Assembly: GCF_014646375.1 (NCBI RefSeq)
Contig: NZ_BMNI01000001.1
Location: 42,571 to 106,570 of the forward strand
Direction: 5' to 3'
Source of the DNA: Nocardioides phosphati
Lineage (GTDB): Bacteria > Actinomycetota > Actinomycetes > Propionibacteriales > Nocardioidaceae
Length of the DNA: 64,000 bases
Made by a program: the position numbers and the translations under genes. The notes beneath the pieces are model-generated. The model searched no databases, had not been told where the DNA came from, and saw only the letters and a list, made by a program, of their open reading frames with translations. Each line of letters opens with the position of its first letter. The stretch's first letter is position 1. Shown one piece after another: positions 1-10,145 of this stretch.

Positions 1-9
1 AGGCGCGGG

Positions 10-1584
10 TCAGCCGACCCAGGTGCCGTCGCACTTCGCGCTCGCCTCGGCGTTGCCGAAGTCGAGGCGCGGACCCGCAGCGGCCCGGCGGAAGGCCAGG
101 CTGAGGGCGGAGAGCTGCAGGCCGGAGGTGCGGCGCGTCCCGTCGGGCGCGGTGCAGGTCTGCGGCCGCTGCGCGTTCAGCTGCAGCGAGACGTTCTGCG
201 CGAGCGTCTGGAGGAACGGGTCGATCGCCGCGCGCAGCGGAGCGGTCATCATGCCGGTCTTCAGGTCCTGGATGGCCAGGCCGTAGAGGTTGGCGCCCGC
301 GTCGCTGAGCAGGAAGTCACGCACGGGGACGAGCAGCTTGGTGGCCAGCGGCACGACGGCGGTGTTGACCACGGCGGTCAGCACCGTGCACAGGGCCGGA
401 CCGGCGAGGCCGGACGACGTGCAGGTGGCCGGCTTGACCTGGCTGCCCATGAGGTTGACGCTCCACGTCGACACCGCGGTGCTGTTGAGGATGCCCTTGA
501 GGGTGGCGGTGAAGTCGACCGTCACCGAGCCGAGAGCGCCCGCGACGGAGCCGACCGCGATGGTGACGACCTCGTCGATCAGGTCGTGGATGGTCTCGGC
601 GATCATCGGGTAGATCTCGTCATCGATGATCTCGGTGTTCGGCGCCTGGCTGTTGAGGCCGGTCGGGTCGCCGGGGCGCACCGTCTGGCCGGGCAGCAGG
701 GGACCGTCGACGACCTCCTCGCCGTGCAGCAACTGGTCGAGGTGCAGGGTCGCGCGGCCGGTGGAGAAGTCGACCGTCAGCACCTTGTTCTTCGTGGTGA
801 TCGGCTGCGCCAGCAGCCGCTTGAAGACCTGGTCCTGCATGTCGGAGTGCACGCGCGCGGTGACCGAGCCTCCCGTCGGCAGGGCCGAGGTGAGCTTGGT
901 GAGGTCGAGGAGGCTGTTGACCTGGGTCTCGGTGACGTCGTCGAGGCGGCCGACGGCGTCGTACATCTGCGCCGCGGCCTCCTTGACCTTCGGCGAGCCG
1001 AGCTCGAGGTCGGTCTGGCCCAGCCGGTAGCGACCGAGCCCGCCGACGCCGTCCTGGTCGATGACCTGACCGTTGCGGGTGATCACCTCGGAGCCACCGA
1101 GGCCGAGGCGGAGCGTCGCCTCGTCGACGAGCGCGTCGGAGAGGTCCGTGCCGCCCTTCTTCAGGTAGGCCAGCAGGTCGACGCTGGCCGGGGCGAAGCC
1201 GCCGTCGGCGCGGTCGAAGGTCACCTGGCCGTCGGAGCCGATGAAGCCGGAGAGGGCGCTCGCGTCGTACGGGCTGGTGGTCGTGGAGACGGACTGCATG
1301 CCGCCGCCCTGGCCGAAGTCGACCGTGTCGCTGAGCGGGACGGTCGTGACCGGGCCGCTGGTGTTCGGTCCGGCGTTGTCGGGCCAGGTGGCCTCGGAGT
1401 GCCCGGCGCCGTCGGTGCCCTGGCCGATGACGCTCGCGGACGCGTGCGCGGTGAGCCCGTCGCTGTCCGCGGAGGCCGGAAGGCTCGTCGCGGCGACGGC
1501 GGTGATGGTGAGCGCGCCGATGGCGAACAATCGGCGCGTGGTCGTGCTGCCCTTCGAACTGCCCCACTCAGTTGGACGGAACAT
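10..1584 (-). CDS. secreted protein, choice-of-anchor G-like
   Basis: The start is the ATG at 1584, preceded by GAGAAGG; the longer upstream reading has no ribosome site. The first 37 or so residues form a signal peptide (RR, hydrophobic stretch, then SLPASA-DS). The mature part of about 487 residues is Ser/Thr/Gly rich, has a long hydrophobic central segment and ends in an ASAKCDGTWVG tail without a sortase motif. The overall pattern resembles the actinobacterial choice-of-anchor G surface proteins; I recognise this from general appearance rather than a single motif. No catalytic motif is visible, so a structural or envelope role is likely. It is a single gene with its own 240-base upstream region. 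Confidence 0.6.
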   Translation of the reverse strand: MFRPTEWGSSKGSTTTRRLFAIGALTITAVAATSLPASADSDGLTAHASASVIGQGTDGAGHSEATWPDNAGPNTSGPVTTVPLSDTVDFGQGGGMQSVSTTTSPYDASALSGFIGSDGQVTFDRADGGFAPASVDLLAYLKKGGTDLSDALVDEATLRLGLGGSEVITRNGQVIDQDGVGGLGRYRLGQTDLELGSPKVKEAAAQMYDAVGRLDDVTETQVNSLLDLTKLTSALPTGGSVTARVHSDMQDQVFKRLLAQPITTKNKVLTVDFSTGRATLHLDQLLHGEEVVDGPLLPGQTVRPGDPTGLNSQAPNTEIIDDEIYPMIAETIHDLIDEVVTIAVGSVAGALGSVTVDFTATLKGILNSTAVSTWSVNLMGSQVKPATCTSSGLAGPALCTVLTAVVNTAVVPLATKLLVPVRDFLLSDAGANLYGLAIQDLKTGMMTAPLRAAIDPFLQTLAQNVSLQLNAQRPQTCTAPDGTRRTSGLQLSALSLAFRRAAAGPRLDFGNAEASAKCDGTWVG

Positions 1585-1826
1585 GGCCTTTACCTTCTCT
1601 CGACGAATGAATGAGAAAAGGACGCATTCCGGCCTTTGGGTGCCCGAATTCCCCCGACGTCCGGGGAAACTCAAGCGGTGGTCTGGACCACGTGTCAACG
1701 GAAAACTGAAGCGACTTTTCCTGCGCTTTTTCGCCCGTCAATCCCGTTCTTCTGCTAGCCGCGAAAAGGTCGGCCCATGCAGGAATTCGAGAAAAGGAAA
1801 TAGCGTCCTGCTTGTCGGAAATATCC
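1585..1826. other. AT-richer intergenic region upstream of the secreted protein
   Basis: About 240 bases are clearly less GC-rich than the flanks, with several A and T runs (around 1700-1730 and 1795-1815). It should hold the promoter of the minus-strand secreted-protein gene and the end of the transcript entering from 1827. A short perfect inverted repeat, GTGGTC-TG-GACCAC, lies at 1678-1691. I see no convincing ORF or RNA gene. Confidence 0.4.
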
Positions 1827-2510
1827 TCAGTCGGAGGGTGGGAACTCGCCGGTGAGCTCGGAGATCAGGTCACTCTGCTGGATCTCCTCCTCGAGCGCGC
1901 CGCTGAGGTCGGAGGCGATCAGGCCGGGCTCGGAGCTCGGCGTCGGGGCGAACGCCGTCCACGACGACTCCACCGCGGCAAGCACGTCGATGGTGCGCGA
2001 GGCGAGCACCTCGGGCTTGGAGAGCTCGCGCTTGACGTACTTCGCGACGAAGCGCTGCAGCTCCGTGTCGACGCTGACCACGCGGTTGAGCAGCGAGGCG
2101 CGCAGTCCCTCAGCGCGCAGCTTGACCCGCACCTGGTTGGGCAGCGGGGGAGCGACGTCGATGAAGATCTTCAGCTCCTCCATCGCCAGCGCAGTGAGGA
2201 TGAGCGGAACCTCGAGCTCGGCGTGGAAGCGGTGCCGGTCGAGCTGCAGGTGGACCTCGAAGGTGAGCTCCACCGGCAGCGTCACGCGGTAGGCGATCGC
2301 GTCGCCCGCGATCGGACGCGCGGTGGCGGCGCCGATGTGGCCCTTGGCCGTCACCTTCGCGAGCTTGCCCGGACCGACGCCCAGCGGGCCGACGTCGATG
2401 GGTTGCCCCGCGAGCGTGTTGACCCCCGCGAGGATGCGGTCCTCGGTCACCGCGAGCGCGAAGAACCGGCGGCCGAACTCCTCGTAGGGAAACTGCTCCG
2501 CGTGCTCCAT
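1827..2510 (-). CDS. conserved protein of unknown function, lipid-binding-like
   Basis: This is a 227-residue soluble protein without signal peptide or membrane segment. It alternates long beta-like stretches (residues about 60-130, e.g. RVTLPVELTFEVHLQLDRH) with a helical C-terminal third. The pattern recalls actinobacterial proteins with a BPI/SMP-like lipid-binding fold, but I cannot assign a family. The ATG at 2510 has no ribosome site; instead TAAGGT (2522-2517) ends six bases before it, so the mRNA is probably leaderless. The next gene in the same direction, the mannosyltransferase, ends 24 bases upstream. Confidence 0.6.
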   Translation of the reverse strand: MEHAEQFPYEEFGRRFFALAVTEDRILAGVNTLAGQPIDVGPLGVGPGKLAKVTAKGHIGAATARPIAGDAIAYRVTLPVELTFEVHLQLDRHRFHAELEVPLILTALAMEELKIFIDVAPPLPNQVRVKLRAEGLRASLLNRVVSVDTELQRFVAKYVKRELSKPEVLASRTIDVLAAVESSWTAFAPTPSSEPGLIASDLSGALEEEIQQSDLISELTGEFPPSD

Positions 2511-2533
2511 GGGCCGACCTTAGGCCAAACGGA

Positions 2534-4177
2534 TCAGATCCAGCGGCTGAACCACATGCGCGCCTGCCACTCCCGGATGGTCAGCAGGTCGCCGGTCCAC
2601 ACCGGCCAGAACCACGCGGCCGCGGCGATCGTCAGCACCACGAAGGTGCCCGCCACCACCGTCCCCGTCGTACGCCGGGTGGACGGGCCGCGGTCGGGCC
2701 CCAGGAGGTGGCCCATCACCAGCACGATCGACAGCACCAGGAACGGGGCGAAGGCGGAGGCGTAGAAGCTGAAGATCGGGCGCTTGTCGTTGAGCTCCCA
2801 CGGCAGCCAGGTGGCGGCGACTCCGACGACGGCGATGCCGTGGCGCCAGTCGCGGCGGGCCACCCAGAGCACCACCGAGGCGATGAGGGCGAGCGCGCCG
2901 CCCCACCAGACCACGGGGTTGCCGAGGATCAGCACCTCGCGGATGCAGTGGCTGCCGGCGGCCGCGTCACAGCCGTCGGTGCCCGGCTTGATGTCGTTGG
3001 TGACCGAGGCCGAGACCGGACGGCTGAGCAGGATCCACCCGCCCGGGTCGGAGGCATAGGTGTGGGTGCTGCAGTTGAGGAACGTGGTGTGGAAGCGGTA
3101 CACGTCCTGGTGGTAGAGCCACAGCGAGTGCAACGACTGGGTGATCTCGCCCAGGCCGCTCGCGTCCTTCTCCCCGGCGGTCGACCACACCCGGCTGTCG
3201 TCGTACTTCACGTCCTTGAGCTCGGACTTGGTGCCACCCGTGCAGGTGCCGTCCCAGCTGACGTAGCGGTGGTACTGCGTCGCGGAGAGGTTCTCCTCGT
3301 AGGCGTGCGCATGGGCCAGCCAGCCGCCCCAGCTCGCGACGTAGACGACGAGGGCGACGCCGACGAGGTGCACGAACGCCGGCAGGCCGTCGAGCACGAC
3401 CGACTTGAGGAACGCCAGGCGGGTGCCCGCGGCCCGGCGGGCGCCGGCGGACCAGAGCCAGACGACGACGCCGAATGCGGCGAGCGGGTAGATCGCGGTC
3501 CACTTCGTGCCGCAGGCCAGGCCGAAGCTGACACCGGCAGCGAGCAGCCACGGCCGGAAGAGGATCCGCTGACGCCCCTGCGTCATCACGCGCAGGCGCA
3601 TCCACTGCCGGTCGGCGACGATGCAGTGCACGCCGAGCAGGATGAAGAACGCGAGGAAGATGTCGAGCAGCGCGAGGCGGGAGAGCACCAGCTGCATGCC
3701 GTCGAAGCAGAGCAGCAGGCCCGCGACGACGCCGAGCATCGTCGAGCCGGTCACGCGGCGGGCCAGGCGGACCATGACGAGGACCATCAGCGCGCCGGTG
3801 ACCGCGGAGGCCACGCGCCAGCCGAACGGGTCCATGCCGAACGCCTTCTCGCCCAGCGCGATCAGCCACTTGCCGACGTCGGGGTGCACGACCATCTCGG
3901 GGCCGCTGGTCCACTGCCCGGTCGTGTGGCCGGCGAGGATGTGCTTGTCGGCGTCCTCCACGTAGTTGCGCGCGTAGCCGAAGTGGAGCATCGACCAGGC
4001 GTCCTTGGCGTAGTACGTCTCGTCGAAGGCGAACTCGTGCGGCCGGCCGAGGTGCCACAGCCGCAGGAAGAGCGCGAGGCCGAAGACCGCGAGGCTGGCC
4101 AGCCAGCCGACGAGCCGGCCCTCGAAGTACGCCGGGGGGCGGCCGCGCTCGGCGGCGGAGGGCGAGGTCTCGGGCAC
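2534..4177 (-). CDS. pmt: dolichyl-phosphate-mannose-protein mannosyltransferase (GT39)
   Basis: This polytopic membrane enzyme transfers mannose from polyprenyl phosphate mannose to Ser/Thr of proteins exported by Sec. The 547 residues fit actinobacterial Pmt. The catalytic acidic pair is in [11 protein letters not shown] (D52-E53) after the first membrane helix, the HPDVGKW motif follows near residue 98, and a cluster of helices with an aromatic external loop (about 270-400) and a four-helix C-terminal block completes the fold. The start is GTG at 4177: TAAGGT (4189-4184) sits six bases upstream and there is no ribosome site. It diverges from rsmI, the usual arrangement in Actinobacteria. 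Confidence 0.93.
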   Translation of the reverse strand: MPETSPSAAERGRPPAYFEGRLVGWLASLAVFGLALFLRLWHLGRPHEFAFDETYYAKDAWSMLHFGYARNYVEDADKHILAGHTTGQWTSGPEMVVHPDVGKWLIALGEKAFGMDPFGWRVASAVTGALMVLVMVRLARRVTGSTMLGVVAGLLLCFDGMQLVLSRLALLDIFLAFFILLGVHCIVADRQWMRLRVMTQGRQRILFRPWLLAAGVSFGLACGTKWTAIYPLAAFGVVVWLWSAGARRAAGTRLAFLKSVVLDGLPAFVHLVGVALVVYVASWGGWLAHAHAYEENLSATQYHRYVSWDGTCTGGTKSELKDVKYDDSRVWSTAGEKDASGLGEITQSLHSLWLYHQDVYRFHTTFLNCSTHTYASDPGGWILLSRPVSASVTNDIKPGTDGCDAAAGSHCIREVLILGNPVVWWGGALALIASVVLWVARRDWRHGIAVVGVAATWLPWELNDKRPIFSFYASAFAPFLVLSIVLVMGHLLGPDRGPSTRRTTGTVVAGTFVVLTIAAAAWFWPVWTGDLLTIREWQARMWFSRWI

Positions 4178-4304
4178 GGCGCCACCTTACGGACCTGCGC
4201 CGACACGCGTCTCGCGGTGCGCCGAACTGCGCCCCGTGGTGCGCCGGACTGCGCGCGGAGGCGCACCCGGCGAGCCGACCTGGCGCGGCTGCGATGATCT
4301 CCGC

Positions 4305-5141
4305 ATGACCTCCGGCACCCTCGTCCTCGCCGCCACTCCCATCGGCCGGGTCGAGGACGCGCCGCCGCGACTCGCGACCGAGCTCGTCGCGGCCGACGTG
4401 ATCGCGGCCGAGGACACCCGCCGGCTGCGCCGCCTCGTCACCGACCTCGGCATCGAGACGACCGCCCGTGTGCTCTCCTACTTCGAGGGCAACGAGTCCG
4501 GCCGCACCCCGCAGCTGCTCGAGCTGCTGCTCTCCGGCTCGCGGGTCGTGCTGGTCACCGACGCCGGCATGCCGTCGGTCTCGGACCCCGGCTACCGGCT
4601 GGTGGCTGCGGCCGTGGAGCACGGCGTACACGTGACGGCGGTGCCGGGGCCGTCGGCCGTGCTGACGGCGCTGGCGGTGAGCGGGCTGCCGGTCGACCGG
4701 TTCTGCTTCGAGGGGTTCCTGCCGCGCAAGGCGGGGGAGCGCTCGCGCCGGCTCGCGTCCCTGGCGAAGGAGGAGCGCACGATGGTCTTCTTCGAGGCGC
4801 CGCACCGCACCGGCGCCGCGCTGGCCGCGCTCGCGGAGGCGTTCGGGCCGGACCGGCCGGGTGCCGTCTGCCGCGAGCTCACCAAGACCTACGAAGAGGT
4901 GATCCGGGGTCCTCTCGGCGAGCTCGTCACCTGGGCCGAGGGCGAGGTGCGCGGCGAGATCACGCTGGTCGTCCAGGGCATCGCGCCCGGCTCCGAGGTG
5001 CCCCACGACCCCGACGCCTGGCGCGCGCTGGTCGCGGAGATCGAGGCGGAGGGGGCGACCCGCAAGGACGCCATCCTCGAGGTCGCCCGCCGGGCCGGTG
5101 TGCCCAAACGTGAGGTGTACGACGTCGTGCACCGCAGCTGA
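4305..5141 (+). CDS. rsmI: 16S rRNA (cytidine1402-2'-O)-methyltransferase
   Basis: RsmI methylates the ribose of C1402 in the 30S P-site decoding region using SAM. The 278-residue protein has the tetrapyrrole-methylase fold: [11 protein letters not shown] at the N-terminus, AAEDTRR near residue 36, and the SAM-loop sequence [11 protein letters not shown] at 86-96. I chose the ATG at 4305 because family members begin just before the first beta strand; the upstream in-frame extension is Arg-rich non-coding sequence. It diverges from pmt and is followed 24 bases later by the hydrolase gene. Confidence 0.95.
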   Translation: MTSGTLVLAATPIGRVEDAPPRLATELVAADVIAAEDTRRLRRLVTDLGIETTARVLSYFEGNESGRTPQLLELLLSGSRVVLVTDAGMPSVSDPGYRLVAAAVEHGVHVTAVPGPSAVLTALAVSGLPVDRFCFEGFLPRKAGERSRRLASLAKEERTMVFFEAPHRTGAALAALAEAFGPDRPGAVCRELTKTYEEVIRGPLGELVTWAEGEVRGEITLVVQGIAPGSEVPHDPDAWRALVAEIEAEGATRKDAILEVARRAGVPKREVYDVVHRS

Positions 5142-5165
5142 CCTCGGGCGGCTAGCGTTCCCGGC

Positions 5166-5996
5166 ATGACCCAGCGGCTCCCCCAGTTCACCAACGACGG
5201 CCTGACCTTCGACGTCATCGACTCCGGGCCGCTGGACGGCGAGCCGATCGTGCTCCTGCACGGCTTCCCGGAGCGCGGCAACTCCTGGACCGCGGTCGCC
5301 CGGATCCTCAACGACGCCGGCTACCGCACCTACGCCCCCGACCAGCGCGGCCTCTCGCGCGGAGCGCGACCTGGGCGCCGCCGCGACTACACGCTGCGCA
5401 AGGTCGCCGGCGACGCCCGCGCGCTGATCGACGCGGTCGGCGGCACTGCCCACGTGGTCGGCCACGACTGGGGAGCGGCGGCGGCGTGGGCCACCGCGCA
5501 GCGCCATCCGGAGGCCGTCCGCACGCTCACCGCGGTCTCGGTGCCCCACGTCGGCGCGTTCACCCGCGCGGCGTACACGAGCAGCCAGGGGCTCAAGTCC
5601 TGGTACATGGGCTTCTTCCAGCTGCCCCGCATCCCCGAGCTGCTGGTCGACTCCGCTCCGTTCGTGCGGTGGATCCGTGGCGGCGGGATGAGCGACGAGC
5701 AGTACGCCCGCTTCCGCAGCGAGATCGTCGAGGACGGCGCCCTCCCGACGGCGCTCAACTGGTACCGGCAGCTGCCGTTCAACGACCCGCGGGAGATCGA
5801 TGTCCCGGTCGGTGCGCCGACGACGTTCGTGTGGTCCGACGGAGACGCGTACGTCGGACGCCGGGCCGCCGAGCTCTGCGAGCGCTACGTGACCGGGTCG
5901 TACCACTTCGTCGAGCTGCCGGGTGTCTCCCACTGGATCCCGACCGAGGCGCCGGAAGCGCTGGCCGGCGCGATCCTGGAACGCGTCGCCGGATAA
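5166..5996 (+). CDS. alpha/beta hydrolase, epoxide-hydrolase-like
   Basis: A 276-residue cytoplasmic hydrolase. It shows the oxyanion-hole motif HGFPE (32-36) and the nucleophile elbow GHDWGA with Asp101, which is typical of epoxide hydrolases and haloalkane dehalogenases rather than esterases. The acid is probably the Asp in VWSDGDAYVG and the base the His of GVSHWIP near residue 257. Family members open epoxides through an ester intermediate; the natural substrate here is unknown. TAGCGT (5153-5158) ends seven bases before the ATG with no ribosome site, so the gene probably has its own leaderless promoter even though it follows rsmI closely. Confidence 0.85.
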   Translation: MTQRLPQFTNDGLTFDVIDSGPLDGEPIVLLHGFPERGNSWTAVARILNDAGYRTYAPDQRGLSRGARPGRRRDYTLRKVAGDARALIDAVGGTAHVVGHDWGAAAAWATAQRHPEAVRTLTAVSVPHVGAFTRAAYTSSQGLKSWYMGFFQLPRIPELLVDSAPFVRWIRGGGMSDEQYARFRSEIVEDGALPTALNWYRQLPFNDPREIDVPVGAPTTFVWSDGDAYVGRRAAELCERYVTGSYHFVELPGVSHWIPTEAPEALAGAILERVAG

Positions 5997-6006
5997 CTTG
6001 GGTCGC

Positions 6007-6897
6007 ATGAGCGACCAGCCCCTCCGCCAGCGCGCCGCGACCGAGGAGAAGTCGGGCGCGAAGCGCAACCGTGAGCGCCCGCCGGCCCCCGAGCCGCTGC
6101 CGCACCCGGTCGTCGACAACCACTGCCACCTCGACATCGGCGACGGCGACGACTGGCTCTCGCCCGACGACGCGCTCGCGAGGGGTGACGAGGTCGGTGT
6201 CGGGCGGATCGTGCAGGTCGGCGTCGACCTGGCCAGCTCCCGCTGGTCGGCCGAGCTGGCCGCCACGACCGGCCGGGTCCTGGCTGCGGTTGCCCTCCAC
6301 CCCAACGAGGCGCCCCGCCTGGCCGAGGCCGGCACGCTCGAGGAGCACCTGGCCGGCATCGAGGCGCTCGCCCGTGACAACGAGCGGGTCCGCTGCATCG
6401 GCGAGACCGGCCTCGACTTCTTCCGTACGTCGGAGGACGGCCTCGCCGCCCAGGAGGAGTCGTTCCGCCGGCACATCGACATCGCCAAGCGCCACGGCAA
6501 GGCGCTGATGATCCACGACCGCGAGGCGCACGACGCGGTGCTGCGGGTGCTCGACAGCGAGGGCGCGCCGGAGCGCTGGGTCATGCACTGCTTCTCCGGT
6601 GACGCCGACTTCGCGAAGGCCTGCCTCGACCGCGGCGCGCACCTCTCCTTCTCCGGCACCGTCACCTTCAAGAACGCCGAGGGCCTGCGCGACGCGCTCC
6701 GCGTGACGCCGCGCGACCGGGTCCTGGTCGAGACCGACGCCCCGTTCCTGACCCCGACCCCGTACCGCGGGCGTCCCAACGCGTCGTACCTCGTGCCGCT
6801 GACCATGCGGGTGATGGCCGAGGCCCGTGGTGACGACCTGGGCGAGCTCTGCGCGGCCGTCGCGGGCAACACCGAGGCGGTCTACGGCGCCTGGTGA
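6007..6897 (+). CDS. tatD: TatD family metal-dependent hydrolase (DNase)
   Basis: A 296-residue TIM-barrel amidohydrolase of the TatD/YcfH type, a metal-dependent 3'-5' DNase thought to act in DNA repair or nucleic-acid turnover. VDNHCHLD (metal ligands H39 and H41), GETGLDFFR (ligand Glu), the IHDREAHD His, MHCFSGD and the final ETDAPFLTP Asp are all present. The Arg/Lys-rich N-terminal 30 residues are typical of actinobacterial members. The ATG at 6007 follows TAACTT (5994-5999) by seven bases and lacks a ribosome site. It precedes rpfB and ksgA, a conserved order in Actinobacteria. Confidence 0.95.
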   Translation: MSDQPLRQRAATEEKSGAKRNRERPPAPEPLPHPVVDNHCHLDIGDGDDWLSPDDALARGDEVGVGRIVQVGVDLASSRWSAELAATTGRVLAAVALHPNEAPRLAEAGTLEEHLAGIEALARDNERVRCIGETGLDFFRTSEDGLAAQEESFRRHIDIAKRHGKALMIHDREAHDAVLRVLDSEGAPERWVMHCFSGDADFAKACLDRGAHLSFSGTVTFKNAEGLRDALRVTPRDRVLVETDAPFLTPTPYRGRPNASYLVPLTMRVMAEARGDDLGELCAAVAGNTEAVYGAW

Positions 6898-8284
<1,387 letters not shown>

Positions 8285-8330
8285 TCGCCGCGCTTCGCCG
8301 TGGGTCCCGCAGGCCCACTAGGCTTCACGC

Positions 8331-9230
8331 ATGACTGACACCTCCGCTGGCCCGCGTCTCCTCGGGCCGGCGGAGGTTCGTGCGTTGGCGGCCGAGCTCG
8401 ACGTACGGCCCACGAAGCAGAAGGGTCAGAACTTCGTCATCGACCCCAACACCGTGCGCCGCATCGTGCGCGAGTCGGGCATCACCGCCGACGACGTGGT
8501 GGTCGAGATCGGCCCCGGCCTCGGCTCGCTGACGCTGGCCCTCCTCGAGGTCGCCGGCCACGTCACCGCGATCGAGATCGACGAGCTGCTCGCCTCGCGC
8601 CTCGCGCAGACGATCACCGAGTACGCCCCCAACCAGGCGGGCAACTTCGAGCTCGTCGTGCAGGACGCCCTGCGGGTGCGCTCGGTGCCGGGGCCCGCTC
8701 CGACCGCGCTCGTGGCGAACCTGCCCTACAACGTCTCCGTGCCGGTCCTCCTGCACATGCTCGCGCTGTTGCCGTCGCTCGAGCGCGGCCTGGTGATGGT
8801 GCAGTCGGAGGTCGCGGACCGGCTCGCAGCCCGCCCCGGCTCCAAGACCTACGGCGTCCCCTCCCTCAAGGCCGCCTGGTACGCCGACGTACGCCGCGCG
8901 GGCGCGATCGGCCGCAACGTCTTCTGGCCCGCGCCCAACGTCGACTCCGGCCTGGTCGCGTGGACCCGCCGCGAGCCGCCGGCGACCACCGCGAGCCGCG
9001 AGCAGGTCTTCGCGGTCATCGACGCGGCGTTCGCCCAGCGCCGCAAGGCGCTCCGCGGTGCCCTCCGCGGCGTCGTCGGCACGGCCGAGGAGATCGATGC
9101 CGCGCTCGCCGCTGCCGGCATCGACCCGCTCGCGCGCGGTGAGTCGCTGCTGATCGAGGACTTCATCCGCATCGCCGAGGGCCTGCCCGGCATCGTCGCG
9201 ACCCGCAACAGCGGTGGCGCCGATGAGTGA
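8331..9230 (+). CDS. rsmA: 16S rRNA dimethyladenosine transferase (KsgA/RsmA)
   Basis: KsgA dimethylates A1518 and A1519 near the 3' end of 16S rRNA, a late 30S assembly checkpoint. The 299-residue protein carries [10 protein letters not shown] at the N-terminus, the SAM motif [11 protein letters not shown], the ribose-binding acid in AIEIDELLA, and the catalytic NLPYNVS motif. TAGGCT (8319-8324) ends six bases before the ATG without a ribosome site, which predicts a leaderless mRNA independent of rpfB. Its last eight bases overlap the start of ispE, so the two are translationally coupled. Confidence 0.96.
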   Translation: MTDTSAGPRLLGPAEVRALAAELDVRPTKQKGQNFVIDPNTVRRIVRESGITADDVVVEIGPGLGSLTLALLEVAGHVTAIEIDELLASRLAQTITEYAPNQAGNFELVVQDALRVRSVPGPAPTALVANLPYNVSVPVLLHMLALLPSLERGLVMVQSEVADRLAARPGSKTYGVPSLKAAWYADVRRAGAIGRNVFWPAPNVDSGLVAWTRREPPATTASREQVFAVIDAAFAQRRKALRGALRGVVGTAEEIDAALAAAGIDPLARGESLLIEDFIRIAEGLPGIVATRNSGGADE

Positions 9231-10137
9231 CCGGATCACCGTCCGGGCGCCGGCCAAGATCAACCTCCACCTCGGCGTCGGCGGGCCGCGTGACGACGGC
9301 TTCCACCCGCTCGAGACGGTCTACACCTCCATCGGCCTGTACGACGACGTGGTGGCCACGGCCGCTCCCGCGTGGTCGCTGGGCCTCGACGCGGCGTCGT
9401 ACGTCGATGCGTCCGCGGTGCCGCTCGACGACTCCAACATCGTGGCGGCTGCCGCGCGGGCGCTGTCGGCGCTCCACGGGGTGCCGGTGGTGGCCGACGT
9501 GACGATCACCAAGGGCATCCCCGTCGCGGGCGGCCTGGCGGGCGGCTCGGCCGACGCCGCGGCTGCTCTGGTCGCGCTCGACCGCCTGCTCGCGCTCGAG
9601 ACCTCCGACGACGACCTGCTCCGGATCGCGGCGGAGCTCGGCAGCGACGTGCCGTTCGCGCTCGTCGGCGGCCACGCCCTCGGCACCGGCCGTGGCGAGG
9701 TCGTGACGCCCCTGCCGGTCACCGACACGGTGCTGTGGTGGGTCGTCGTGCCGTCGACCTCGGGCGGCCTCTCGACCCCCGCCGTCTACCGCCACTTCGA
9801 CGCGCTCAACCCCGGTGCCTCGCCGGAGCCCTCGCCCGCGACCGCGGTCGTCGAGGCGCTCGCCAGCGGTGACGCCCGGGCGCTCGCCGCCGCGCTCCAC
9901 AACGACCTGCAGGCGGCGGCTGTCGACCTGCGCCCCGACCTCGGGTCGCTGATCTCCCTCGGTGAGGCACACGGTGCACTCCGCGGCATCGTCAGCGGCT
10001 CCGGTCCCACCGTTGTCTTCCTCTGTGCCGACGCCGACGCGGCGCGCGGCCTTGCCGGCGTACTCCAGGAGGACGGGCGCACGGCGCTCGTCGCCAACGG
10101 GCCCGTCGCCGGCGCCCACCTCGTGAACGGACTCTGA
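9223..10137 (+). CDS. ispE: 4-diphosphocytidyl-2-C-methyl-D-erythritol kinase
   Basis: IspE phosphorylates CDP-methylerythritol in the non-mevalonate (MEP) route to isoprenoids, supplying the precursors of menaquinone and undecaprenyl phosphate. The 304-residue protein is a GHMP kinase: [14 protein letters not shown] at the N-terminus, the phosphate loop [15 protein letters not shown] near residue 105, and the C-terminal [10 protein letters not shown] chose the ATG at 9223, which overlaps the ksgA stop, over a GTG three codons earlier because the overlap is the conserved coupling. The ABC-F gene starts eight bases after its stop. Confidence 0.96.
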   Translation: MSDRITVRAPAKINLHLGVGGPRDDGFHPLETVYTSIGLYDDVVATAAPAWSLGLDAASYVDASAVPLDDSNIVAAAARALSALHGVPVVADVTITKGIPVAGGLAGGSADAAAALVALDRLLALETSDDDLLRIAAELGSDVPFALVGGHALGTGRGEVVTPLPVTDTVLWWVVVPSTSGGLSTPAVYRHFDALNPGASPEPSPATAVVEALASGDARALAAALHNDLQAAAVDLRPDLGSLISLGEAHGALRGIVSGSGPTVVFLCADADAARGLAGVLQEDGRTALVANGPVAGAHLVNGL

Positions 10138-10145
10138 GCACCCCC

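Noticed and set aside
2967..6872. 1301-codon open frame on the minus strand
   Set aside because: It runs antisense to rsmI, the hydrolase and tatD and has the Arg/Gly/His-rich composition of a GC-rich shadow frame; only the parts belonging to pmt in another frame are real.
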